From Leisingera sp. JC1 (GTDB taxonomy: Bacteria > Pseudomonadota > Alphaproteobacteria > Rhodobacterales > Rhodobacteraceae), in the NCBI RefSeq assembly GCF_001679925.1, contig NZ_LYUZ01000092.1, forward strand, positions 164,066 through 228,065: DNA of 64,000 nucleotides, given 5' to 3'. The notes under the pieces are model-generated. The model was not told where the DNA came from, did no database searches, and was given only the letters and a program-made list of their open reading frames with translations. Shown here in pieces: positions 52,540 to 61,902 of this stretch (its first letter is position 1; the number at the start of each line of letters is the position of its first letter). The position numbers were made by a program, and so were the translations under genes.

Positions 52540-54374
52540 TCTGCTGCCTCAATATTCAGGAAGCCGCCAGACTGGCGCGCCCAGAGCTGCGCATAAATCC
52601 CCTGTGCCTGCAATAGCGCTTCATGCGAACCCTCTTCTACTATTCGGCCCTGATCCATCACCAGGATACGGTCCATTTGCGCGATGGTGGACAGCCTATG
52701 TGCAATGGCGATCACCGTCTTGCCTTGCATCATACCGTAAAGGGTTTCTTGAATTGCCGCTTCCACTTCGGAATCCAGCGCTGAGGTGGCCTCATCCAGT
52801 ACCAGGATCGGCGCGTCCTTCAGGATCACCCGCGCCAAGGTCACCCGCTGCCGCTGCCCTCCGGACAGTTTCACGCCGCGCTCCCCCACATGGGCGTCAT
52901 ACCCCTGGCGCCCCTGCGGATCCTCCAGATCCAGAATGAACTCATGCGCCTGCGCCTGTTTGGCCGCCGCAATCATCTGATCCTCACTCGCATCAGGACG
53001 TCCATACAGCAGGTTGTCCCGCACCGACCGGTGCATCAGCGCACTATCTTGCTGCACCATGCCAATACAGCTGCGCAAGCTATCCTGAGTGACACAACGG
53101 ATATCCTGACCGTCGATCAGGATCTGTCCGCGCTCAGCATCATAGAACCGCAAGAGCAATTTCACCAAGGTCGATTTGCCGGCACCTGAGCGCCCGATCA
53201 GCCCAATCTTCTCTCCGGGCTGGATGGTGAGGCTGATCTTGTCCAGCCCGCCAGCCTCGCGCCCGTAATGGTGCGAGAGATTTCGCAGTTCGATTTCTCC
53301 CTTTGTCAGCTGCAGCGGTTCCGCATTGGCCGCATCCACCAGATCGATCGGCTGCGCGATGGTTTCCATCCCTTCGGCCACAACGCCCAACTGGCGGAAG
53401 AAGGACGTCAGCGCCCACATGATCCAGCCCGTCATTGCGTTCAGACGCAAAGTCAGTGCTGTTGCCGCGGCGACCAGCCCGACCGAAGCGGAGCCCTGCA
53501 TCCAAAGCATCACTGCCCAGCCCACCACGCCGACAATCAGCAGCCCGTTCAGCGTGACCAGCGTGGCGTCCATGATGGTAAAGATCCGCATCTCTGTCTG
53601 AAACGTCTTGCGGGTGTTCTCGATCGCATCCCGCGCATAGGTCAGTTCCCTGTCGTGATGGGCAAACATTTTGACTGAGTGAATGTTCGAATAGCTGTCG
53701 ACAACACGCCCCGTCACGGTGGAACGCGCATCGGAAGACGCCTGGCTGGCAGGGCCAACCCGTTTGACGGTCCACATCACAAGCATCGCATAAAGCGCAA
53801 ACCACACCGCCAGCGGCAGCATCAGCCGCACGTCCGCGATCCACAGCAAAACCGCCGCCCCGGCCAGATAGGCCAGCGAAAAGGTGATCGCGTCAAAAAC
53901 CTGAAAGATCACCTCCCCCGCGGCAGGCGGGGTTTGCATGATCCGGTTGGCAATCCGGCCGGCAAAATCATTCTCGAACCAGCCCACCGACTGGCGCAGC
54001 ACGTGCTTGTGCGCCCGCCAGCGGATCAATGTGCCGTAGTTCGGCAGAATGGCGTTGTTCAGCAGCACAACATCCAGAAACTGGATCAGCGGCCGCAGCA
54101 GCAAGATGAACAGGGCGACCAGGATCAGTTCAGTACCGTAATCCCCCCAGACCTGCTCAGGCGTGCCGGACATGATGTCCACTACCCGGCCCATATAGTA
54201 GATCAGCCCGACCTCTATTGCGGCGACAATCACCGACATCAGCGCTGTCAATAAAAAGATCTTTTTGAAAGGTTTGGAATAGTCGCGCAGGAAAGGCCAC
54301 AGCCGCGTCGGCGGTGTGTTGGTTTCCGGGTAGGCACAATAGGGGTCAATAAGGTTTTCAAAAAAGCGAAACAT
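52536..54374 (-). CDS. ABC exporter, ATP-binding/permease half-transporter (first of pair)
   Basis: The 612-residue protein starts at ATG 54374 (MFRFFENLIDPYCAYPETN) behind GGAGC; a longer frame upstream has no ribosome binding site. Transmembrane region about 35-320, ATPase with GRSGAGKSTLVKLLLRFYD, LSGGQRQRVTLARV and VLDEATSALD. The N-terminal motif FENLIDPYCAYPE is shared by a conserved proteobacterial pair of half-exporters. Cotranscribed with the next gene (ATGA). A tiny ORF at 54468-54494 precedes it. Confidence 0.93.
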   Translation of the reverse strand: MFRFFENLIDPYCAYPETNTPPTRLWPFLRDYSKPFKKIFLLTALMSVIVAAIEVGLIYYMGRVVDIMSGTPEQVWGDYGTELILVALFILLLRPLIQFLDVVLLNNAILPNYGTLIRWRAHKHVLRQSVGWFENDFAGRIANRIMQTPPAAGEVIFQVFDAITFSLAYLAGAAVLLWIADVRLMLPLAVWFALYAMLVMWTVKRVGPASQASSDARSTVTGRVVDSYSNIHSVKMFAHHDRELTYARDAIENTRKTFQTEMRIFTIMDATLVTLNGLLIVGVVGWAVMLWMQGSASVGLVAAATALTLRLNAMTGWIMWALTSFFRQLGVVAEGMETIAQPIDLVDAANAEPLQLTKGEIELRNLSHHYGREAGGLDKISLTIQPGEKIGLIGRSGAGKSTLVKLLLRFYDAERGQILIDGQDIRCVTQDSLRSCIGMVQQDSALMHRSVRDNLLYGRPDASEDQMIAAAKQAQAHEFILDLEDPQGRQGYDAHVGERGVKLSGGQRQRVTLARVILKDAPILVLDEATSALDSEVEAAIQETLYGMMQGKTVIAIAHRLSTIAQMDRILVMDQGRIVEEGSHEALLQAQGIYAQLWARQSGGFLNIEAAE

Positions 54375-54467
54375 GCGGGTGCTCCAGAGGTTCGAGCATA
54401 TCGGAATACAGATGAAGACAGCGGGCCGCCCAAGGCTCCCACGTCGCACGGGGCAAGGTCTCAGGCG

Positions 54468-54494
54468 TTAGAGAAACCAGATCCCGTAATACAT
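54468..54494 (-). CDS. possible tiny leader peptide (8-10 aa)
   Basis: ATG 54494 (or ATG 54500) opens MYYGIWFL followed by a stop, with GGAGG seven bases before 54494. Nothing else supports translation. It lies 94 bases before the ABC exporter start. The aromatic composition recalls regulatory leaders or a CydX-like start, which is guesswork. Confidence 0.25.
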   Translation of the reverse strand: MYYGIWFL

Positions 54495-54574
54495 CAGCAT
54501 TCCTCCGTCATGTGGTGGCTGCCTTATGGGTACGCAAGATTTCCTGTCTTGTCACCCCCCAAGGTTGTGACGCT

Positions 54575-54593
54575 GCTGACATCACTTGTCAGC
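54575..54593 (-). terminator. hairpin across the cca stop codon
   Basis: GCTGACA and TGTCAGC pair around a 5-base loop and include the stop at 54589-54591. No U-run follows, so it may act as an mRNA-end structure. Confidence 0.35.
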
Positions 54594-55740
54594 GGACAGA
54601 TTTCAGCAACTGTTCCCTGCTGAGGCGAAAGCCCGAAGCAATCCAAGCCGCCTCGAGTTCCTTTAAGGTTGCTCCCAGATGCGGCCCTTTCAGATCCGGC
54701 AGAAGGTCCCGTGCCTTTACCGGGAACGTCGCACTAGCGCCCAGCGCGATATCCATCTCTAACTCGGAAGAAAGCGGCTGTTCCAGAAAAGCAGCGCGAA
54801 GCAGCAGCGAATCCAGCGCCTTTTCCGCGCCCATCCGGTACCCCAGCTCACTTGCACCAGCGGTACCAGCGGCAGCCTCCCGTATTGCTGCCAGGTATGA
54901 GGCCTGGGATTTGCTAAGCCGCAATGCCGCCTGCAGACCTTCTCCGCCCAGCGCCGCTAGGCGGCGGATACCAGAAGGCATTTTCCCAGCCTCAAGATGG
55001 ATAAGCGGCGCCAAAGCGCGGTCATCTGCCCCGGGTAAGATGTTAGCCAGAACACCAGACTGCCGCATCGCCGCAACCGACGGAGCCGGATCGGGCGCTG
55101 CCAGCAGCTTTAGCAATTCAGCCCCAACCCGCTCCCTGGACAAGGCGGCCAGCCCGTCCAAATTGGCCGCAATCGCCGCCAGCGCATCCGCGTCAAACCC
55201 CTCTGCCTTGTCGCCGAACCAGGCATGAAAGCGGAAGTACCGAAGGCTGCGTAGGTAATCCTCCCGGATCCGGTTTTCCGCGGTCCCGATAAACCGCACC
55301 CGGCGCCTGGTGAGATCCGCCAGACCGCCCAGCGGATCCACGACTTCGCCATCCGGGCGTGCATAGATCGCGTTCATGGTGAAGTCGCGACGGCGGGCAT
55401 CCTCTTCAATGTCGTTGGAAAACGCCACCACAGCCCGGCGGCCATCAGTGGCCACATCCTTACGAAAGGTGGTGATCTCATGCGGGATGCCGTTCCGGAC
55501 CAGCGTTACCGTGCCATGGTCTATTCCGGTCGGCACCGCCTTTATCCCAGCCAGGGCGGCAAGCTCCATCACCTGCTCCGGCCGCGCGTCTGTGGCAAGG
55601 TCCATATCGGAAACCGATTCACCCAGCAGCGCATTGCGCACACAGCCGCCAACAAACAGCACCTGCGCGCCATCGGCCGCGACGGCTTGGCACACCGCCT
55701 GAGTTGCCGGGTTCTTCAACCATGGCTGATCTAGCCGCAT
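54589..55740 (-). CDS. CCA tRNA nucleotidyltransferase/poly(A) polymerase family
   Basis: The 383-residue class II nucleotidyltransferase starts at ATG 55740 behind GGAGGGGG. The head domain has VLFVGGCVRNALLGE and the metal-binding DMDLAT (DxD), RRDFTMNAIYAR and ENRIREDYLRSLRYFRFHAWFG. It adds or repairs the 3' CCA of tRNA. The start lies within the last ten bases of the NUDIX gene, showing coupling. Some alphaproteobacterial members are split A- and CC-adding types; here the family is certain, subtype not. Confidence 0.94.
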   Translation of the reverse strand: MRLDQPWLKNPATQAVCQAVAADGAQVLFVGGCVRNALLGESVSDMDLATDARPEQVMELAALAGIKAVPTGIDHGTVTLVRNGIPHEITTFRKDVATDGRRAVVAFSNDIEEDARRRDFTMNAIYARPDGEVVDPLGGLADLTRRRVRFIGTAENRIREDYLRSLRYFRFHAWFGDKAEGFDADALAAIAANLDGLAALSRERVGAELLKLLAAPDPAPSVAAMRQSGVLANILPGADDRALAPLIHLEAGKMPSGIRRLAALGGEGLQAALRLSKSQASYLAAIREAAAGTAGASELGYRMGAEKALDSLLLRAAFLEQPLSSELEMDIALGASATFPVKARDLLPDLKGPHLGATLKELEAAWIASGFRLSREQLLKSVR

Positions 55741-56348
55741 TCCCCCTCCATTCGGGCCGCAAAGCCGCGCAGCATACGTGCGGTGGCCCCCCAAATGTAA
55801 TAGGGCCCATACGGAACGGTATAATAGCGGCGACGGGTCCCGCGCCAGCGGCGGGATTCGATGATGTAGTTATCCGGTTCCAAAACATGTTCCAGCGGAA
55901 CCGAAAACACCTCTGCCACTTCGCCGGTTTCAGGGCGCACTTCAAACCAGTCCCGGATCAGGGCAACCACAGGTGTCACGCAGAAACCGGTCACTGTTTC
56001 ATGCTCTGGCAAACAGCCAATGACCTGAGGAAGGTTTTGCGGCAGGCCAATCTCTTCCCAAGCCTCCCGCAGCGCAGCACCGCAGGCGTCTGTGTCGCCC
56101 GCATCCACTTTACCGCCGGGAAAGGCAATCTGACCCGGATGATGCTTGAGTGCTGAGGAGCGTTTCGTCAGGATCAGCCGCGGCGTGCCTGTAGCAATAG
56201 TGACCGGTACCAGCACACCGGCCGGGCGCAGCTTGCGCCCCTCCTGCAGTACAGTTTCAGGGTTCAAGTCAAAATCAGACGAGCCGCCACCCTTTCCATT
56301 CAGAGCAGCGGTAATCCGGTCAATCAGATCCTGGGCCGGGTCACTCAC
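55731..56348 (-). CDS. NUDIX hydrolase, CoA pyrophosphatase-like
   Basis: The 205-residue protein carries the NUDIX box GGKVDAGDTDACGAALREAWEEIGL and the CoA-diphosphatase-type surroundings LTKRSSALKHHPGQIAFPGG. It hydrolyses coenzyme A or related nucleotides. The start is a GTG at 56348 overlapping the hslO stop; a further GTG at 56378 is possible. The gene overlaps cca by ten bases, so hslO-nudix-cca form an operon. Confidence 0.92.
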   Translation of the reverse strand: MSDPAQDLIDRITAALNGKGGGSSDFDLNPETVLQEGRKLRPAGVLVPVTIATGTPRLILTKRSSALKHHPGQIAFPGGKVDAGDTDACGAALREAWEEIGLPQNLPQVIGCLPEHETVTGFCVTPVVALIRDWFEVRPETGEVAEVFSVPLEHVLEPDNYIIESRRWRGTRRRYYTVPYGPYYIWGATARMLRGFAARMEGECG

Positions 56349-57327
56349 TTGGCGGGTTTTCCGCGTCAAATCCCACACTTACTGGATCCAGATCGTAATG
56401 CGCGCCGCAGAACTGACAGTCGGCAGTCACCCGGCCATCATCCGTGGTCATCTTCTCGATGTCCTTCGCCGAGTATATTGACAGGCTTTGCCGCACCCGA
56501 TCTTCGGAACAGGTGCAGCCAAAACGCACCGGCTGGGTGTCATAGACCCGCGGTTGTTCCTCGTGAAACAATCGGACCAGCAAATCAGTGGGGGTTACCG
56601 ACGGGCCGATCAGCTCGAGCTCTTCCACCGTACTCAGCAGCGTTGTGGCACGGTTCCAATTCTCTTCCTCGTCCCCGGAAACCAGGTCACTTGCTTGAAG
56701 AACCTCTCCGGACCCTTCGCCCTGCGCGGCAAAGGGAGACGCCTTGGGCATGCTCTGCAGCATAACACCGCCTGCGCGCCAATGCTCAGAGACGCCCGGT
56801 TCTACCGATTTTCCAAAGCTGAGCTTGAACATGGTCGGCAGCTGTTCTGACTGTGCAAAATATGCCTCGGCACAAGCACTAAGAGACCCGCCGGACAGCG
56901 GCGTGATACCCTGATAAGGCTGGGTACCATTTCCCTGATCGATCAGAATAGCGAAATAGCCTTCACCCACCTGTTCAAAAGGCCCGCTGTCCGTCAGCCT
57001 GTCACGGTCAAAGCTGGCATAGGCGCGGATCTGACCGATCTCGCCTTCCTTTTGCGGCGCATAGTAGTCAGTTGCGATCATCCGCACCGCCCCTTTGGAC
57101 TGCACCTGCAGCGACAACTTCCAGCGCAGGGAAATCGTCTGACCGATCAATGCCGTCAAAAGCGCCATCTCAGCAACAAGCGCCTCGACTACAGGCGGGT
57201 AATCATGTTGCTTCAGGATACCGTCCAGAACACCGTCAAGACGCGCCACGCGGCCGCGCATGTCGGATGCATCAAGCTGGAAGGGCAGGACGGTGTCGTC
57301 CCACGCGATTTTCGAACCAAGAGTCAT
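56341..57327 (-). CDS. hslO: 33-kDa redox-regulated chaperone Hsp33
   Basis: The 328-residue chaperone is activated by oxidation. Its C-terminus carries the zinc/disulfide cysteines CTCSEDRV and CQFCGAHY (CxC then CxxC). The N-terminal domain shows VARLDGVLDGILKQHDYPPVV and GEGYFAILIDQGNG. ATG 57327 follows AAGGAAA. Start of the operon hslO-NUDIX-cca, facing the plus-strand NUDIX gene. Confidence 0.97.
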   Translation of the reverse strand: MTLGSKIAWDDTVLPFQLDASDMRGRVARLDGVLDGILKQHDYPPVVEALVAEMALLTALIGQTISLRWKLSLQVQSKGAVRMIATDYYAPQKEGEIGQIRAYASFDRDRLTDSGPFEQVGEGYFAILIDQGNGTQPYQGITPLSGGSLSACAEAYFAQSEQLPTMFKLSFGKSVEPGVSEHWRAGGVMLQSMPKASPFAAQGEGSGEVLQASDLVSGDEEENWNRATTLLSTVEELELIGPSVTPTDLLVRLFHEEQPRVYDTQPVRFGCTCSEDRVRQSLSIYSAKDIEKMTTDDGRVTADCQFCGAHYDLDPVSVGFDAENPPSE

Positions 57328-57404
57328 GGGGTTTCCTTACGCGCCGGGGATTGGCATACCGGGGCTATATAGGAGAAACGACACCAGAGTGAAGGGGCCG
57401 GCCC

Positions 57405-57869
57405 TTGATCAGACGTTTTGGCGACACACCGCAGAAGGGCCGGCGCTACCAGATGCGCCCGGGCGCGTATGCGCTGCTGCCCCGCGACGGCAAACTATTG
57501 ATTACCTGCCAGTATGATCCCCATCCGGATCTGCAGCTGCCCGGAGGCGGCATCGACCCTGGCGAGTCGCCGATCCCCGCCCTGCATCGCGAGGTCTATG
57601 AGGAAACAGGCTGGAAAATTCACGACCCGCGGAAACTGGGAGCCTTCAGGCGCTTTGCCTATATGCCCGAATACGATCTTTGGGCCGAGAAATTGTGCCA
57701 CATTTATGTGGCCCGGCCTCTACGCAGGATCGGCCCGCCGGCAGAGCAAGGGCATGAAGCGCTCTGGATAGACCCTGCAAAAGCTGCCTCAAAACTGGGT
57801 AATGCCGGCGACCGCTACTTTGCTGCTCAGTTAGCAGTCCGCCTGCGCCTGGGGCGGCGGCAGTCCTAA
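57405..57869 (+). CDS. NUDIX hydrolase
   Basis: The 154-residue NUDIX protein has the box GGGIDPGESPIPALHREVYEETGW. The start is uncertain: a TTG at 57405 follows AAGGGG at good distance, whereas the first ATG at 57450 would give 139 residues. N-terminal RMRPGAYALLPRDGKLL-type residues precede the fold. The family removes nucleoside diphosphate groups; the substrate is unknown. Divergent from hslO. Confidence 0.88.
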   Translation: MIRRFGDTPQKGRRYQMRPGAYALLPRDGKLLITCQYDPHPDLQLPGGGIDPGESPIPALHREVYEETGWKIHDPRKLGAFRRFAYMPEYDLWAEKLCHIYVARPLRRIGPPAEQGHEALWIDPAKAASKLGNAGDRYFAAQLAVRLRLGRRQS

Positions 57870-57923
57870 ACGCTAAATCCCAGCCGCAGCCGGGACGTCA
57901 GCATTCGGCGGTAAATAGTGCGC

Positions 57924-59204
57924 CTATGGGCCTTGGTATTCAAACAAGGTGGCCGACACGTCATCTTCCAGCCCATGTTCCTTGCTCATCATTTGGGTCA
58001 GATGCCAATAAAGGTCGTCAAGAAATTCCTTGCCGTTCTGCTCCGGTCCGCATTTCTGCACCAAACCCATCAGACCTTCAGGCTCAAGCATGGACCCGTC
58101 CTCCAGCCGCGCTTCGGTGAATCCGTCAGAAAACAGCAGCAACCTGTCGCCGCGCTCCATCGTGAACTCCTCCTGACTGTAGCCAATGTCCGGTACAAGG
58201 CCGACAGGCACGCCTCCTTTGCCAATGAATTCCATTTCTCCGGATTTGCGCAGCAGCAGCGGATGCGGGTGGCCCGCTTGCACCATCTTGACGACCCCGC
58301 TGCGAAGATCAGCAATGCAATACGCCATCGTAAAATACTCTTCGATCCCGGTATCGGCAATCAGGCGTGCATTCAGAAGGCTGGCCACCTCCTCCGGCTG
58401 GCGCAAGGCATAGAAGCGGTTGAATCGCTTTTCCATACCAACATTTTGGTCAAAGTAATTGGAAGACAGGTAACCGCCCAATCGCGCCGTCATCATTGCA
58501 GAGGTGATGCCATGGCCAGACACGTCGATCGAATAGAAGCCGATTCGATTCACGCCGGGCGAAAACATCCCGACCAGATCCCCGCCGATATGGCCGCAAG
58601 GTTTCAGCAGCAGACTGACCGTTGAGGAACCGAATTCCTTGGACAGCTCTGGTACCAGGGATTCCTGGATCTTTCGGGCCTGAATCAGATCTTTGTCGAT
58701 TGCGTCATAGACCCGCTGCAGCTCGCCCAGGGTTTCCGACACGATGCGGTTCTTCTCAGAAAGCTCCCGCTGCATCCTTAAGATCCGCTCACCGGCGGAG
58801 ATCCTTGCCCGCAGTTCATCAGAGCTGACCGGCTTCGTCAGAAAATCATCCGCACCTGCATCAAGCCCTTCAGCGACCTCATTTTTTTCACTCTTGGATG
58901 TCAGCAGAATGAAGTAGGCATAGTCCTCGCTGGTGCGGGCACGGAACGCACGGCAAAACTCCAACCCGTTCATTCCCGGCATCATCCAGTCGCTGAGAAT
59001 CAGATCAGGGGTCTCCTTCTGGCAGATAGCCATAGCTGCCTCGCCGCTGTCGGCTTCAACGACCTCGAATCCCCATTTCTTGAGAGACGCCACAAGAATG
59101 CGTCTTTGCAGGCGGCTGTCGTCCACAACCAGCACACGGCGTATTGATCCGGCCACTGTCTGGTCCTCATCGTCCATCGAACTTTCTGGCAGCACCGAAG
59201 GCAC
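57924..59204 (-). CDS. response regulator with SpoIIE/PP2C phosphatase domain
   Basis: The 426-residue protein has a receiver domain (about residues 22-140; phosphorylated D72 in LILSDWMMPGMNG, switch TSKSEKNE) and, after a helical linker (EKNRIVSETLGELQRVYD), a SpoIIE/RsbU phosphatase domain (about 200-426; GGDLVGMFSPG, FYSIDVSGHGITSAMM, LLFSDGFTEARL). Such proteins dephosphorylate anti-anti-sigma factors in partner switching. The start may be GTG 59204 or ATG 59177. Divergent from an Hpt protein, its likely phosphodonor. Confidence 0.92.
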   Translation of the reverse strand: MPSVLPESSMDDEDQTVAGSIRRVLVVDDSRLQRRILVASLKKWGFEVVEADSGEAAMAICQKETPDLILSDWMMPGMNGLEFCRAFRARTSEDYAYFILLTSKSEKNEVAEGLDAGADDFLTKPVSSDELRARISAGERILRMQRELSEKNRIVSETLGELQRVYDAIDKDLIQARKIQESLVPELSKEFGSSTVSLLLKPCGHIGGDLVGMFSPGVNRIGFYSIDVSGHGITSAMMTARLGGYLSSNYFDQNVGMEKRFNRFYALRQPEEVASLLNARLIADTGIEEYFTMAYCIADLRSGVVKMVQAGHPHPLLLRKSGEMEFIGKGGVPVGLVPDIGYSQEEFTMERGDRLLLFSDGFTEARLEDGSMLEPEGLMGLVQKCGPEQNGKEFLDDLYWHLTQMMSKEHGLEDDVSATLFEYQGP

Positions 59205-59363
59205 CTCACAAATGGCAAAATCAGAAGATCTTGTGATACTATCGGCGCAGAGATTTAACAGGCGGTGAAGCCTAAAATTTGAGCTTCCTCCTTTATTTCA
59301 CCATATTTTTACTGCAATCAACTTAAGAAGTGCACACAGCGAAAGATCGTAAGGACGTATCAC

Positions 59364-59687
59364 ATGATTGACTGGCCACGCGTGACCGAGCTGCGTGAAG
59401 AAGTCGGCGCCGAGGACTTCGGTGAAGTTGTTGAAATCTTTTTGGAAGAAGTCGAAGAAGTTATCGGCAAGCTAAAAAGCGGCGATCGCGGCCAGCTTGA
59501 GCAGGACCTGCACTTCCTGAAAGGTAGCGCGCTCAACCTTGGATTTGAAGAGTTTTCCTCAATGTGCCTGGATGGCGAGCGGAGGTCCGCACAGGGCGAA
59601 GCAAAAGGCGTCGACGTCGCCGCCATCATCGCCAATTTCCAAGCTTCCAAGTCTGCTTTTCTGACCGGTCTGTCCGAAAAATTCTGA
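59364..59687 (+). CDS. Hpt domain phosphotransfer protein
   Basis: The 107-residue four-helix protein has the phosphorylatable His at H50 in DLHFLKGSALNLGFEEFSSM. Single-domain Hpt proteins pass phosphate between hybrid kinases and receivers. It lies 160 bases from the receiver-phosphatase in opposite orientation, so a phosphorelay pair is likely; no kinase is encoded nearby. Start ATG 59364 after a weak AAGGACG. Confidence 0.93.
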   Translation: MIDWPRVTELREEVGAEDFGEVVEIFLEEVEEVIGKLKSGDRGQLEQDLHFLKGSALNLGFEEFSSMCLDGERRSAQGEAKGVDVAAIIANFQASKSAFLTGLSEKF

Positions 59688-59701
59688 ATCTCCGCGCTGG
59701 G

Positions 59702-60928
59702 TCAGATAACAAACTGCGCCAAGGTCTCGTCTCTGGTGATATCCGTGTAGGTCATGCCCGCGGCATCAAGACGCGCAAACAGATGCTCAAAATTCTCAGG
59801 CCGTTTGGTTTCAATCCCAATTAGAACTGAACCGAAATTGCGCGCCGACTTTTTCATGTATTCGAAGCGGGCGATGTCGTCCTCAGGCCCCAGAATGCCG
59901 AGGAATTCCTTCAGTGCACCCGGCCGTTGAGGCAGTCGAAGAATGAAGTATTTCTTCACTCCTGAATAACGCTGTGCCCGTTCCTTGACTTCGGGCAGCC
60001 GTTCGAAATCGAAGTTGCCGCCGGATGTAACGCAAACAACGGTTTTGCCGCGGATCCAAGAGCGCACATCCTGCAGCGCCTCAACAGACAGTGCACCCGC
60101 CGGTTCCAGTACGATGCCTTCGACGTTCAGCATCTCTATAATGGTCGCGCAGATCCGGTCTTCGGTAATCGCCAGCACATCCGGCAATGGCACGTCTTTC
60201 AATATATCAAAGGGCATTTCGCCGATCCGGCCCACAGCTGCGCCATCTACGAAGGTATCGACAGTGTCCAGCGGAACGGGCTTACCTGCCGCCAGCGCCG
60301 CCCGTAAACAAGATCCGCCGTCTGGCTCCACAAACAGGCTGTGCACCTCGTCGCCAAACCACGACGACACGCCTGCCGACATCCCGCCGCCGCCAACCGG
60401 CAGCAGCACATGGTCCGGCGCCTTGCCCAGCTGTTCCTCAATCTCGACCGCGATGGAAGCCTGGCCTTCGATTACATCGGCATCGTCAAAGGGAGACAGG
60501 AAATGCCCACCCTCCTGCGCGCACCATTCCTGCGCGGCAGCCAGGCACACATCGAAGTAGTCGCCTACCAGATGGATTTCGATATTGTCGCCACCGAACA
60601 TCCGGGTCTTCTGGATCTTCTGCTGCGGCGTGGTGACGGGCATGAAGATCACCCCGCGTTTGCTCATGTGGCGGCACATGAAAGCCACCCCCTGCGCGTG
60701 ATTACCGGCTGATGCACAGACAAACAGTTCTTGATCCGGCTGCTTGCGCATCGCGTTCAGCGCACCGCGGATCTTGTAGGAGCGGACCGGACTCAAATCC
60801 TCGCGCTTGAGATAGATGTCGGCGCCGAAGCGTTCGGACAAATGCACGTTTCGCTGCAAGGGTGTTGCAGGGAATACATCGCGCATCGCCTGTTCAGCGG
60901 CGCGGGCCTGGGTCTTGAAATCGCTCAT
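59702..60928 (-). CDS. ilvA: threonine dehydratase, biosynthetic type
   Basis: The 408-residue PLP enzyme deaminates threonine to 2-oxobutanoate in isoleucine synthesis. PLP lysine K52 lies in SPVRSYKIRGALNAM; GGGGMSAG-type glycine loop (LPVGGGGMSAG) binds phosphate. The C-terminal ACT-like part (about 325-408; PGALKEFLGILG) indicates feedback control and is the short form with a single ACT copy. It converges with the Hpt gene, 14 bases apart. Confidence 0.95.
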   Translation of the reverse strand: MSDFKTQARAAEQAMRDVFPATPLQRNVHLSERFGADIYLKREDLSPVRSYKIRGALNAMRKQPDQELFVCASAGNHAQGVAFMCRHMSKRGVIFMPVTTPQQKIQKTRMFGGDNIEIHLVGDYFDVCLAAAQEWCAQEGGHFLSPFDDADVIEGQASIAVEIEEQLGKAPDHVLLPVGGGGMSAGVSSWFGDEVHSLFVEPDGGSCLRAALAAGKPVPLDTVDTFVDGAAVGRIGEMPFDILKDVPLPDVLAITEDRICATIIEMLNVEGIVLEPAGALSVEALQDVRSWIRGKTVVCVTSGGNFDFERLPEVKERAQRYSGVKKYFILRLPQRPGALKEFLGILGPEDDIARFEYMKKSARNFGSVLIGIETKRPENFEHLFARLDAAGMTYTDITRDETLAQFVI

Positions 60929-61000
60929 GTATTCTTCAGTGGCGTATGCCCGCCACTAAGGCAAGAGGCGCGTGCGAAGCATACATAAGAATACCGGGGT

Positions 61001-61765
61001 TTAGATGGGGCGGCCTTCTACGTAATGACCGTAAAGAGTTGTTAGAATGCTGATATTCACCAGTGCAAGAGCGGCAGATACGACAAGTGCGGATACTAAA
61101 TTCAGAATCGGTAATTCTGACAGGGAGTCCACAACAAACTGACCAGCAAATTGAGCAGCGACAAGAATGGCTGCCAGCCCCAAAAGATCCCCAAAGGCAT
61201 TTTTGGTCGAGCGCCAAGCGTCGCCAACCTCAAATTTGGCGCCCAGCGCCGCTGCCGGCAAAAGCACTGAAAGCCTAAGAACCAAGTACGTGAGTAAGAT
61301 TGCCAGAGGTAAGTCAATCAGCTCCATCACGGCTGGCACAGCGAAACTTAGGACAGACGTTGTTAGCATAACAATCAAGAGCAGCGGAATCATCATACAG
61401 ATGAGTACTAGGACGATCTGTATCGACCTACCGAAGTAGGCCATTATCCTGTCTCCCTGTACTCGCGGTACCCAGCTTTCTGGTATCTCTTCAAGCAAAA
61501 CAAATCGGTGCCAGGCAACCACACTCCAAATTCCAATAAAAAGGGTTACAAACACAACTAAAAGCGGGAGCCCGTTTTGGGTGGCACTCTCTGGTAAGAC
61601 CGATACCGTGCCCGACTGCAGGAAATCCGGCAACCCGGACAGTTCGAGAAACGCCGAAAAGATCACCACAATCAGAAGTACTGGTACAAGAAACACCTTA
61701 AGCAAGTCCCCAAAGTTACGTACAAGCATTCCTACGGAATGACTGAACAACGCCCAAGGTTTCAT
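61001..61765 (-). CDS. integral membrane protein of unknown function
   Basis: The 254-residue protein has about six hydrophobic segments (for example VFLVPVLLIVVIFSAFLEL, LLVVFVTLFIGIWSVVAWH, LLIVMLTTSVLSF, ILLTYLVLRLSVLLPA). The loops are short, with the charged segment EEIPESWVPRVQGDR between two of them. It resembles uncharacterised permease-like proteins found beside housekeeping genes. ATG 61765 follows GGAGCGG. The base composition looks less GC-rich than its neighbours ilvA and argG, so it may be a recent insertion. Confidence 0.8.
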   Translation of the reverse strand: MKPWALFSHSVGMLVRNFGDLLKVFLVPVLLIVVIFSAFLELSGLPDFLQSGTVSVLPESATQNGLPLLVVFVTLFIGIWSVVAWHRFVLLEEIPESWVPRVQGDRIMAYFGRSIQIVLVLICMMIPLLLIVMLTTSVLSFAVPAVMELIDLPLAILLTYLVLRLSVLLPAAALGAKFEVGDAWRSTKNAFGDLLGLAAILVAAQFAGQFVVDSLSELPILNLVSALVVSAALALVNISILTTLYGHYVEGRPI

Positions 61766-61902
61766 GAAAATCCGCTCCGGTTTGAAAATCGCGTCAGGCG
61801 CGGACCTTAGTTGCAGCAGGCCTGGTGTGAAACCCCGGAAAACCTTGCCCTTGCGGCCAAAACCCGTTACGCCGCAGGCGTTCTGACCTGAGAGGGAATT
61901 CC

